Shown in pieces: positions 32,041-44,300 of a stretch of 64,000 bases of DNA; position 1 is the stretch's first letter, and the number at the start of each line of letters is the position of its first letter. The notes beneath the pieces are model-generated. The model saw only the letters and a list, made by a program, of their open reading frames with translations. It was not told the origin of the DNA and did no database searches. The position numbers and the translations under genes are program-made. This DNA is from Sebastes aleutianus (lineage: Eukaryota > Chordata > Actinopteri > Perciformes > Sebastidae). Where the stretch lies: contig CAKAKS010000072.1 of assembly GCA_916700875.1 (NCBI GenBank), positions 40,752,170 to 40,816,169 of the forward strand, given 5' to 3'.

Positions 32041-32122
32041 CGCGCTGCCGGCGGGGGGGCGGAGCTTCTGGTCTCGTTCAGAGAAAGTGCCACGACTCTG
32101 CAGCCTGACAGACTCAGCTGAG
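32041..32122 (+). promoter_or_regulatory. rrbp1: rrbp1 core promoter and non-coding exon 1
   Basis: A GC-rich block with GCGGGGGGGCGGAGC (GC box) at about 32051-32065 is followed by a putative 5' UTR ending CAGCTGAG/GTGAGG at 32122, a good donor. The matching acceptor is TCTCCTTCAG at 35291-35300. Exon start not defined. Confidence 0.6.
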
Positions 32123-32159
32123 GTGAGGAAAACTATTTATACATTTCATTTAAAACTCA

Positions 32160-32570
32160 AATTTAACAAGTTTTCTATTGCACTGCTTCTAAAACTACAA
32201 ATACACATTAATACTATTCTCTGAAACTACAAATACACACTGAAAATACAAATACACACTAATACTACACTCTAAAACTACAAATACACACTAAAACTAT
32301 ACTCTAAAACAACAAATACACACTAAAACTACACTCTAATACTACAAATACTCACTAAAACTACAAATAAACACTAATACTATACTCTGAAACTACAAAT
32401 ACACACTAAAAATACACTCTAATACTACAAATACACACCAATACTACAAATACACACTAATACTATACTCTAATACTACAAATACACACTAATACTATAC
32501 TCTGAAACTACAAATACACACTAAAACTTCAAATACACACTAATACTATACTCTAAAACTACAACCAAAA
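32160..32570 (+). repeat. ACTACAAATACACACTAATA array in rrbp1 intron 1
   Basis: Irregular tandem units of ACTACAAATACACACTAAAA and ACTATACTCTGAA. Confidence 0.85.
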
Positions 32571-32836
32571 TGATTTCCTATAGAAACATCTGGGAAAGAA
32601 GAAAACATCTGTCTGTTGTGTGTGTCGGTGGTTAAAGTCCGTTCATGAGATGAATGTTTTAAAGAGGCTCTCCTCTGTTAAAAACACAACTTATATAAAT
32701 ATAAACAGTATGTATAAATATAATATAAGATATTAAATAGAGTTTGAGGGCTGCAGACTGAACACATCTGTGTGTGTTTTTATTTAAAGGGTTCAACTTT
32801 TAATGTGAAATTCAGTATCTGAGGTGTGAGTTACAT

Positions 32837-32837
<1 letters not shown>

Positions 32838-32886
<49 letters not shown>

Positions 32887-33002
32887 CTGCGTGTGAGTGT
32901 ACGTGTGAGTGTGTGTGTGTGCGTGCATGTGTGTGTGTGTGCCTGCGTGTGAGTGTGCGGGTGAGTTTGTGTGTGTGTGTGTGTGCCTGCGTGTGCGTGT
33001 GT
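32838..33002 (+). repeat. (TG)n / GTGTGCGTGTGAG compound microsatellite
   Basis: A pure TG run (32838-32884) passes into TGCCTGCGTGTGAGTG variants. Intron 1 of rrbp1. Confidence 0.92.
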
Positions 33003-33658
33003 TCACAGTACAAAGGGTTAATTGTGGATTCGGACACGTTGCTCTTTCTCTCACTGTGTGTTCTGTAAAACATATTCTGCAGTCAGAAATATAAAACATA
33101 TTCAGGTACTTCAGTAAAACTCAATATAAATAACATGATGGAAGTTTTGGGAACAAAGTGTACTTCAAGTATAAAAAGTAAAATGTCTCATTATGCAGAG
33201 TCGTGTTTATATTATCACATTATTGAATCAATATTATCATGTGAGCTGTATCTGAATGCTGTCGTTGGTGCAGCTTTTAAATAATTCATATGTGAAAACA
33301 AAGAATCATCTTTTATAAACTCATCAAATGTTTTTTTAGCTAAAGTACCTCCAGCTGTTAGATAAACACACGCAGCGCAGTAGAAGTATATAGAAGTGGA
33401 AATACTAGTAAAGTAACTTCCCGTCACTGCTGACACTTTTATCCAACATGTGTTCTGAGGCGGTTTTATGAACCTAACATGTAAAAAATGTTCATGTCTG
33501 CATCTCACGATTATTTTTCATGAATCTATTGATTATTTTATTGATTAATCGATTGTTTTACCTTCAAAAACACCAGAAAACAGTGAAAAAGCAGAGTTCC
33601 AGGTGGTTAACAGACCACAGATGTTCAGTTTACTGTGAAATAAAACTGACACCAGACG

Positions 33659-34475
33659 ATACGGTATGGTACGGTACGGTACAATACGGTACGGTACGGT
33701 ATGAAACGATACGGTATGGTACGGTATGAAACGATACGGTACGGTACGGTATGAAACGATACGGTACGGTACAGTACAATACGGTACAGTATGAAACGAT
33801 ACGGTATGGTACAATACGGTACTGTACGGTACAGTACGGTATAAAACAATACGGTACAATACGGTACAATACGGTACGGTACGGTACGGTACAGTATGAA
33901 ACGATACGGTACGGTACAATGCGGTACTGTACCGCATTGTACCGTACCGTATCGTACCGTATTGTACCGTATTGTACCGTATTGTACCGTATTGTACCGT
34001 ATTGTACCATACCGTACTGTACCGTACAGTACGGTATGAAACAATACGGTACGGTACGGTACGGTACGGTACGGTACGGTACGGTACGATACGGTATGAA
34101 ACGACACGGTACGGTACGGTACGGTACGGTACGATACGATACGGTATGAAACGATACGGTACGGTACGGTACGATACGATACGGTATGAAACGATACGGT
34201 ACAGTACGGTATGAAACGGTACGGTACGGTACAGTACAATAGGGTACTGTATGGTACGGTATGAAACGATACGGTAGGGTACAATACGGTACTGTACGGT
34301 ACAGTACGGTATGAAACGATACGGTACGGTACGGTATGAAACGATATGGTATGAAACGATACGGTATGATACGGTACGGTACGGTACGGTACGATACGGT
34401 ACGATACTGTGCGATACGATACGATAGGGTACGGTACTGTACGGTACTGTACGGTACGGTACGGTACGCTACGGA
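33659..34475. repeat. ACGGT pentanucleotide array with an internal inverted segment (rrbp1 intron 1)
   Basis: TACGGTACGGTACAATACGG-type repeats with GTATGAAACGATACGG interruptions cover about 820 bp. From about 33927 to 34027 the array switches to its reverse complement (TACCGTATTG units). The junction TGCGGTACTGTACCGCA at about 33920 is a perfect palindrome. Apparent proteins of about 300 residues read from this array are artefacts. Confidence 0.92.
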
Positions 34476-35300
34476 GAAACACATACCAATGTAAACCACA
34501 ACAAACAGATATTGCACAAGATCTGCATAAAAACAGCATAAATAAGAGATAAAGATAAGAACACTATGACGCTGTCACACAACCCGACCGCCTCAAGAAA
34601 CATTATTTAAAACACTGATTGAGGCACAAACAAGTTTTTAAGACAAGACTTAAATGACTCCAACAACAAAATGATTATCAAAATAGTTTCAGATTAATGT
34701 TCAGTCAATAATCTAGAGCTGCAACGATTAGTCGATCAACAGGACATTAATCAGCAGGTAGTTTGATAATCGATTCAGATGCTTTTCTTCGTCACGTGTG
34801 ATCGTATTTCTCATTTATCTCGTATATCTTTGAATTTATCGGCTCAAATAAAAACAGTGTTTGAATACGACATCTTGGCCGGTGGGAACTTTTAATGGTC
34901 ATTTCTGACATTTTACAGACAAAACAATTAATTGACTAATCAATAAAATAATCAGCAGATGAATTGTTAGTTGTAGGAGACTAATCAATTAATCAGATCA
35001 TCATTTCAGCTCAGCACATCATCCTTTGGTTTACAAGACATTTGTTAATAAAAGAGGCCGACTGTCACATCATCATTAAAACGTGCTTGATTTAAATACA
35101 GTCCACTGAATGAAGGTTTAGATTGAATCAGTGACGCTGAACACACAGACGGTGACCTTTGACCTACAGTTAATGATCAGCTGGTAAACAACAACCCAGG
35201 AAAATCAATATAGTAGTTGAGGTATTTTGCTGTGAATCAAAGTATTGAGTGGATTGTAATCGTCAAGCTCCACCTCTAGTGTTGTCTGGCTCTCCTTCAG
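34476..35300 (+). other. rrbp1 intron 1, 3' part
   Basis: Ordinary AT-rich intron; a decayed segment at 34720-35010 (AATCGATTCAGATGC, AATTAATTGACTAATC) is probably an old interspersed repeat. No exon before 35301. Confidence 0.5.
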
Positions 35301-35355
35301 GCTGAATGTCCGCCGTCTTTATCCTCCAGACTTCCTGTCCGACACTCTGGTCACC

Positions 35356-38300
35356 ATGGACGTCTCCGACCCGCAGACACTCGGCTTCATGGTCTTTGGA
35401 GGATTCATGTTCATCTCGGCGGTGGGCATCGCCCTCGTCTCCACGCTCTCCATGAAGGAGACGTCGTATGAGGAGGCGCTGGCCAAACAGCGCCGCAAGC
35501 TGGTCCAAACGCAGCCTCAGAGAGCAGAGAAGAAGAAGAAGGACAAGACCCTGGAGAAGAAGAACAAAGCCAAGAAGAAGGAGGAGCGGCCCGACGAGAA
35601 GCTCTCAGACCCAGGCAGCGATGGCGGCGAGGAGCCTGAGGTGGTGGCTTGTACCGAGCCAGAATCTGACCCAGAACCTGCAGCTGAGCCGGCAGCTGCT
35701 GCCCCTGAACCCAAACCAACACCTGAACCAGAACCAGAACCCATCGTGGTCACCGCCACCGCCACCGCCACCACCATCGATTCTCCTCCGGCGCCATCAC
35801 CAAAGGAGAAGAAGAAGAAGAAGTCAGCCAAGGTGGAGCTGGCTGCTGTGGTGGAAACCGTCGCTAAGGAAGTTCTGGTCATGGCCGCGGCGCCGGTGGT
35901 GGACGTGTCTCCGGTGAACGTCGTCACTGAAGTCACTAAAGAACCAACTGTTGCTAAAATTGAAGAACCCAAAGAGACGGCGAGCAAGAAGAAGAAGTCC
36001 AAGAACAAACCTGAACCAGGTGAGTTAACGTCATCATCGTGTTTATCGACGTCTGTATCAACCTCAGAAGAACCAAACTGGTCGGACTCTACAGTAAAAT
36101 AATGTTTAATTAAATTATGGATTTCAGTTTGATTAAATTATGTCTGATTAAAGCTGGTTATACACTGTACGGTTTCAGCCCGTTTCTGGCCCAGATTTTA
36201 CTCCCCGACGTCAGCGCCTTCTTTATCCTCTTTTTACAGTAATCAGAGCAAGATAACAATGAAGGCTACAACAGATATAGCTAGAAAAACTTAGCTAACT
36301 TACCTCCAGTTCTCTCTGGACAAGCCGTACTGTCCACGTCTTCCTCGCCACGAGTCCATATGACGTTAGGTCAGATGATGAAGGCAGCACGTTTCGGCCT
36401 TGTTAGCATCGTGACCCGTACAGACCTCTGTTAGCTAACAACCTTTACCTGCCTCGGAGCTTTCAAACCAAACTTTATTGACAACTGTCAACAGAAAGGC
36501 CCGCTGGAGCTGACGATCAGACCGTACAGTGTGATCGCTCAGGTCGTGGCTGACGATCGGACCGTACGGTGTGATCGCTCAGGTCGTGGCTGACGATCGG
36601 ACCGTACGGTGTGATCGCTCAGGTCGTGGCTGACGATCGGACCGTACGGTGTGATCGCTCAGGTCGTGGCTGACGATCGGACCGTACGGTGTGATCGCTC
36701 AGGTCGTGGCTGACGATCGGACCGTACGGTGTGATCGCTCAGGTCGTGGCTGACGATCGGACCGTACGGTGTGATCGCTCAGGTCGTGGCTGACGATCGG
36801 ACCGTACGGTGTGATCGCTCCGGTCGTGAGCTTTGGCTTCACATCGCAAATGATCTCCTCGTACAGTAGGAGTAGGAAGTACGACATTTATAGAATTACA
36901 GTGTACAGTGTATGGCCAGCTTAAAACAGAACATCCTGTCCTTTTGTCCTGGTTTTTCTTTAAGTGACCGACTCCTCCGTGCCACTGCCGTACGGCGAGC
37001 TGCTGTCTGCCGTGTCCAACGGGACGCTCAGCGACGACGAGATGCACAAACTCACGGAGGTCCTGAACCAGAGAGCTGGTGTCCGCCAAGACTCTTGGCA
37101 GCTGGTAATGATTTAAATAAGGGCTATTCAAGTGTTCGTACTGGGAAGTTGATTTACCTCAAAATAAATTATCAGTTATTAGTTAAAGACGTTTCTCCTT
37201 CCCAATGTAAGTCAATGGGAAAAGGCATTTTTGGGGCCAATGGCATCACGTGTCGGACACGGAAGTTGTAGTACCGCCGTTTGGCCTCTACGGAAATTTG
37301 ATTCACAGCCCGGGGCTCTTCCTGGAGGCTTGGATATATACAAATTATAGTGCATTACTTTTTGTAGGTATAGCTACGAACAGTTTATTGAGACCAGCCT
37401 GCAATATACCATTCACCAGATACCAGCTAACGTTAGCAGCTAGCACGCTTACCAACTAGTTTTAGCAGATGGATCAATACAGTGACATAAATAGCATTCA
37501 AAAGTTAACGTTCGACTTAAGTCCAGTGTTCGAGGTAGCACACGACCACCAACACTGTTGAGGTGGTCGTCCATTATTGGGTGTTGAGAAGCGGACGGCC
37601 CGTTGTTATTCTGAAACATCAATAGTGCTCGGTGTGGAACGGCTTTAAGTCTGATGGTGTTGGCACATGCCACCATTTCCACTACATCACCACCTTCCAA
37701 CCCACGTGACCCGAAAGCGGCCGTAGTGTGAATCATTCTCCACGTTCGGAAAGCTTTTAAATAAATCTGAGTCTTTGTTTGACCTTCAGGCCTGTCAGAA
37801 AGGAGACCCACTGTCCGTTCTGAAGAAACAGCTGGAGGAGAAAGAGAAGTTGCTGACCACCGAGCAGGAGGGCGCCGCCACCGCCAAGAGCCGCCTCCGA
37901 GATCTCAGCAAGGTGAGCCAGGAAGCGTCCAGATCGTCAATCGTGTGATCTCTGCGAGATTCATTCCTTCAGTTCTGTTGGTTTTGTCAAGGTGACAACA
38001 ATGCTACCCAACAAGGAACAGTACCGAGACACCTTAAAATATCTGAGATACAACGACAAGTCAGTAGAACAGATGGAAATGTTCCAGACGGAGGGGACTG
38101 AATCAGACATGTCTTAAAATAACCACTGAAGTATGTGAAATAAGGCAACTGACTCCATTAGTAAGATTCCTCTGGACTCTAGACAGAGGAAACAGCCAAG
38201 CAAATACATTTGGACAGTTGATTAAATTAACATGTTGGCTTCAGACCTTCAGTGTTTCATAAGAAAGTCAAGGTTACTTTAGGCTTTCTGTGTTTCCTTC

Positions 38301-41300
38301 TTCAGGAACTTGGTGCAGAGAAATCCAAGGTGGCGTCTTTGGATGCCCGTCTGAAGGCGGAGCTGAGTGCTCAGGTTCAGAAGGTCGATGCCATGCAGGC
38401 CAGAATGGAGACTGCTAACCAGGAACACCTGAACCAAACCCAGAAGCTCAACCAGAAGGTACAAACCATACCAACTAACTCTGAATCCTTCAGTGGCAGA
38501 TCAAAGGAAGCTTTTCAGGGCCAGTAAAGTCTCAAGTCCAAAAGGGCAAGTCTAAGTAAAGTCTCAAAACCTTGCGGGAAAATCTAAGTCAAATCCCAGA
38601 GGGAAAGTCAAAGTCGAGTCAAGTCCTTGAGGGCAAGTCTAAATCAAGTCCCCAAGGGCAGATCCAAGTCAAGTCCCCAAGGGCAAGTCTAAGTCAAGTC
38701 TCAAATCTTGTCAAAGCAAGTATCAATTCAAGTAAAGTCTCAAGTCCAACAGGGCAAGTCTAAGTCCAATCTCAAAACCTTGCTGGAAAATCTAAGTCAA
38801 ATCCCAGAGGGAAGAGTCAAAATCGAGTCAAGTCTTGTAAAAGAAAAGTCTTAAGTCTCAATTCAAGTCCTTGGAGGTATGCCTAAGTCATGTCTTGTGT
38901 CCTTGAGGGAACATTTGAGTCAAGTCTCAAGTCTTGTCAAAGCAAGTATCAATTCAAGTCTAATGCCCTTGAGGGCAAGTCTAAGTCCAATCTCAAAACC
39001 TTGCAGGAAAATCTAAGTGAAATCCCAGAGGGAAGAGTCAAGTCTTGTAAAAGAAATGTCTCAAGTCAATCTCAAGTCCTTGAGACCAGATCCAAGTCAA
39101 GTCTGAAATGTTCTCAAAGAAAGTCTCAATTCAAGTCTAAAGTCCTTGGAGGTATGTCCAAATCAAGTCACAGGTCTTCAAGAGCAAATTCCAAATCTGT
39201 GAGGTCTCTGAATGCTGATCATTAAAATGACTCTCAAAGCTGTTAATAGTGACTTTAAGTATCAGGGGTCGAGTTCTGTCTGACTGGTTGTTGGCCGGCA
39301 CAGATAAGCTAAGTCCTTGTAGCATGTTTTAGCTAACTGTCTGTTAAACTTGAACAGATCGGGGGTCTGCAGGAGCAGCTGGAGAACGGTCCCAACGCTC
39401 AGCTGGCCCGACTGCAGCAGGAGAACTCCATCCTCCGAGACGCCCTGAACCAGGCGACCAGCCAGGCCGAGAGCAGGTAACGCACACAACGACGACCGCT
39501 AGACTGGGTCGTATCGGAGCTCCTGACCTGTAAATAGCATTCATGTCAACATCCGAGTCGTTGTTATGACTGTGATAACTCTGGTTGTTAACAAATGAAC
39601 AGGACTGGTTCTGTCGGACCCCGTCAGTCCACCAGCTTCCTTCCGTCATCCGGTCTAACCCTAACCCTCCCTGCAGGCAGAACGCGGAGCTGGCCCGTGT
39701 CAGGCAGGACTGCGTCCGTCTGGGTAAGGAGTTGACCGAGCGTACCGACGCTCTGCGGGCCGACGAGGAGCGCAGGAAGAGCCTGGAGTCCAAGATGGCT
39801 GCTGCCGAACAAGAACTGGCCCAAGCCCAGGTCAGACACATCGAACTGTAAATGTCCATTCTTCAGAGAGAAAAGCTCACCAGCTGCATCTGTGGTTTCT
39901 TACTTCTTTCAAATACTTTAAAAATGTCTTCTCCAAAACACCTTTATGTTAACATTCAATATGACGGTGGAGCTAACAGGAAGTGACCATGGACGTATAA
40001 AGAGAACTGGATACAGCGTCGGAGGCTCCCGTTCATTCCTATGAGAGAGTCTCAGTGGAGCATGAAGCCGAAATCGCTCGACTGTCAGATCATCCGGCGT
40101 TCTTCCTCATCCATCGGGCCCATAGATCAGGCGCAGTAGCGTCTCCTTTAACTCCTCCTCCACCTCCTCCTCCTGCCTCTCGCTCCTTTAACTCCTCCTC
40201 CCGGCCCTCGCTCCTTTAACTCCTCCTCCACCTCCTCCTCCCGCCTCTCGCTCCTTTAACTCCTCCTCCACCTCCTCCTCCCGCCTCTCGCTCCTTTAAC
40301 TCCTCATCCCAGCCCTCGCTCCTTTAAGTCCTCCTCCCGGCCCTCGCTCCTTTAACTCCTCCTCCCGGCCCTCGCTCCTTTAAGTCCTCCTCCCGGCCCT
40401 CGCTCCTTTAACTCCTCATCCCATCCCTCGCTCCTTTAAGTCCTCCTCCCGGCCCTCGCTCCTTTAACTCCTCCTCCCGGCCCTCGCTCCTTTAAGTCCT
40501 CCTCCCGGCCCTCTCTCCTTTAACTCCTCCTCCTCCTGGCCCTCTCTCCTTTAACTCCTCCTCCTCCTGGCCCTCTCTCCTTTAACTCCTCCTCCCGGCC
40601 CTCGCTCCTTTAACTCCTCCTCCCATCCCTCGCTCCTTTAACTCCTCCTCCCGGCCCTCTCTCCTTTAACTCCTCCTCCTGGCCCTCGCTCCAGCCTCGG
40701 TCTGGGTCTCATTCACATGAACGGAGGAAGGGAAATAACTCTGGATTCAGCTGTTAGTGCGTTTTAATGATTTAAATAAGGACTATCAGAGTGTTCAGAC
40801 TGGGGAGTTGATTCACCTCAAAATAAATGATCCTCTGAGTTACAGACGTATCTTTCCCAATGGAAGCATGGGAAAAAGTATTTTTGGGCCCGATGGCATC
40901 GCGTGAAGGACATGGAAGTTGTAGTACCGCCGTTTGGCCATTACGAACGTTTGCTTCACAGCCCAGCGCTCTTCCTGGAGGCTCGGAAGTGACCCGTTTT
41001 TTCTGTTTGTTTCAGCTGGTCCGCGAGGACGCTGAGCGTGCTCAGCAGCGGCGACTGGAGGAAGTGCGTTTGGAGCTGAACGCGGCGCAGCAGGAAGCCG
41101 CTGCCGTTAGCGGTGAGTGTTTCTGTCAGTGTAAAGCTAACTCAGCCCACAATGTCCCAGGAACTATGGATAAGTCCAGGAATGATCACAGGAAATAAAA
41201 CATTCCTTCAGTACACAGATTTCTGTATTTCCATCACGTCTCAATGTTCCAGACAGCCAGTAACTCAATAACAGGATTGTTCTGCTGTTGGTCCCTCAGA

Positions 41301-44300
41301 GCTGCAGGGGGCGCTGGCGTCCAGAGAGACCGAACTACAGGAGCTCAAGGTCCAGCTGGAGAGCCGCGATGCAGTCCAGGTAAATAACCTGCTAGTTTTA
41401 AACAACTCCTTTGATTGATTTATATTGATGACAACAAATTGCTGTTTATTCTGTAGCTTTCTCCGCCTTCATGACCCCCTCACGGCTGATTGAAAGGAAT
41501 GTGAAGACATTTATTTGGTTCCTCTTGTTTTCCAGCCAGTGTTTGTTAAGCTAGCTGCGTGTTTCTCTCTCAGAAGACATTTACTTAAAATGAAATGAGC
41601 CTTTTGCTGGTTAACATTGACGGCTACATCTGCAGTAATAAGTAAAGTAGACTTTGGACCAAATCAATAACTTTGAAAGACAATCTGTGAAGGGAATGAT
41701 TTTCTCGTAGAGTTTAACTTTAACTTTTTAGTTGTCAAATAGCATCCGGTCTTGACAGCACCGCCCTGTTTGTGTCTGCAGGTGGACCGGTCGTCTGAAG
41801 TGGATCAGCTGAAGAACTGGTAACTGTTCTGCTGTCACGTTATTGAACCAATGACTCCGGCCCTGTCTACATGGATACAGAGATTTTACCCTCCGTTGAA
41901 TTCTGTCCACACAAACTTCGTTTAACAAAATATCTAATGGACGTCAACCTCCGGGTCTGCACAGTGAAGCCGATGCTGAAGAGCCTTAAAGCTGCATCCT
42001 CTCTACCAGCCAGCAGGTAGCAAGTCTATGTGAAAATGAGCTTCTACTTCTCTCTTGATTTATTACCTCAGTAAACATTGTAAACATGAGTTTATGGTCT
42101 CAATCGCTAGTTTCAATTCTTCTTGGCCAAAAACCAAGATGGTGACGGCCAAAAACCAAGATGGCAACGACCAAAAAGCAGTAGCTGGTTATTTCTTTTT
42201 TTATAGATATTTGAGATTTATCTTTCTGGTTCACGGCGTGACGTGTTATGTGGCGAAACCGAAATGTGACTCATGTGGACGGACGACGAGGTGGAGTTGC
42301 TGTTTAGCGTCACCGTATTGTTGTCGTTGTCTCTGGAACATGCTCATTACACAAAGCAACAATGGACATGAGCAAATTGATGAGATGACATCATCGTTTC
42401 CATGGATACACAGTAACCAGAGAAAAAATCTCCGTTTTAGTCACCTAAAAGTAGTTTACAGTGACGAGAGGCCGAAACGTAGAGGAAAATGTTCGTTAAT
42501 GTGTAGACGGGGCCTGAGATGTTGTGGAGGTGTGGCGGATTGTAATCTGACTTCCTGTGTGACTTCCTGTCAGCGTGCAGCTCAGAGACGAGCAGGTCGT
42601 CGCTCTGGAGGCGGAGCTCACTCAGCTGAGGGCGGAGCTACAACTGACGTCTTCACAGTCAGAGAGGTCAGAAACACAAGACGCACAAAACATTTAATGT
42701 CCTGATTCAGAATCCTCCGATCATACTTCAGTCGGGGTTTTCTCCTGGTGCTCAGGTTTCTCCCACAATTCCAACTCGTGCATCAGGCTAATTGGACACT
42801 CTAATTAACCCGAATATGTTTAAAGATATTTGGGGGTAATTTAGAGTACTAAAAAAACTTTAATTGATCATATTTCAGAAATGGTTTTCTCCTGGTGCTC
42901 AGGTGTATATACTGTATATATTAATAAGAAATAATTTATTAATAAAAAAATAAAAAACAGTCAATTAAAATTTCCGATACGTCTCTCTCTCTGAGTAAAT
43001 TGTAGATATCTACATTGTCCTTTTTAGATAATCTAAAATTAAATTATGACGTTGTAGATATCTCTAACTGGAGTTAGGGAGAGTCTAAATGTAATTACAG
43101 ATATCTAGAATTAGAGTTGTGACGAGGTGAAATGACGTTATAGATATCTGGAATAAGAACTGTTATTGTAGATATCTCTAACGTTAATTCAGGATAGTCA
43201 AGCTGAGATATTAAATGTTAAAACTTCTTGACTTAGAGTTTGATCACAGCAGCATCTGGTGGACGTCGGAGGAACTGCAGCTCAACAACTTCAGTTAAAA
43301 TCTGAGATTTTGTAAATAGTTTATTTGTTTCTTTGTGTCCTCAGAGTGAAGGAAGATGAAGCAGCAGCTGATCAGACGCAGAAAGACGTATGTTTAAATA
43401 ATGTCATCATCATCATTGTGTTTACCTGCCGGTGTATCGTCACATATTATTTTACATGACCATTAGTTAAAAAAAAGACCTGGAACATCCAGACGTCCTG
43501 GATGCTATCAGACGGAACCGCTGCTTCAGGCGGTTATTTTCTGTATTGTAACATTAAAAACAAGCTGTGAGGTTTGTGATGTTTCTTCTTCTTCTTCTTC
43601 TTCTTCTCCTCTGCAGGGATCAGGAAGTGAGACGGAGTCTGAGCAGCCGTTTGAAAGGTGAGAAACACATCTGGATTAAACAGCTGATTCAGGACTGAGT
43701 TCTGGAGGAAAGATTCATTTTCTGGTTTTTGTGTTTAACAAAATTAATTAATTTTAAACCTCTATGTGACTCTTTCAAAGTACAAAAAAAACACATTTTA
43801 TTTCTCCCATTTTTATTTAAAAAAACATTTAACTGAAATACAAGATCCTTCATGGCAAAACATATCCATGTTAACTGATAATGTCTGTTTTTAAATGCTA
43901 AAAGTAAAATAGTCTTCAAAACATAAAAGATCTGCCGCTGAAATGATTTCAAACTTTTTAGTTTTTATCAAAAATCTGGTAGCAATGAGCGTCAATATTT
44001 AATAACGTGACTCAGTGAAGCAGAATTATTGACCATGTTGTGTTTGTTGACGTTGTGTTTGTTGTTGACGTTGTGTTTGTTCTTGATGTGTTTATTGTCT
44101 GTTGTTGACGTATTTATTGTTTGTTGTTGACGTGTTTGTTTTTGTTGTTGACGTTGTGTTTCTTGTTGTTAACGTTGTTTGTTTGTTGTTGACGTTTGTT
44201 TGTTGTTGTTTACGTTGTTTTTGTTGTTGTTGACGTGTTTGTTGTTGACGTTGTGTTTGTTGTTGACGTTGTGTTTGTTGTTGTTGTCGACGTGTTTGTT

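Noticed and set aside
33625..34539. Open frames of about 300 codons (Tyr/Arg/Thr/Val-rich) on the minus strand
   Set aside because: They are translations of the ACGGT pentanucleotide array; a pure 5-bp repeat without stops reads open in all frames. No family resemblance or splice signals.
39653..39670. Telomere-like CTAACCCTAACCCT before an rrbp1 exon
   Set aside because: Only two units; it serves as the pyrimidine tract of the acceptor at 39676 and does not support an interstitial telomere.
42055..42705. Candidate coding frame of 216 codons in rrbp1 intron 10
   Set aside because: It lies inside an inverted-repeat element (41859-42514) and only overlaps the true exon 42574-42666, whose frame is fixed by its neighbours.
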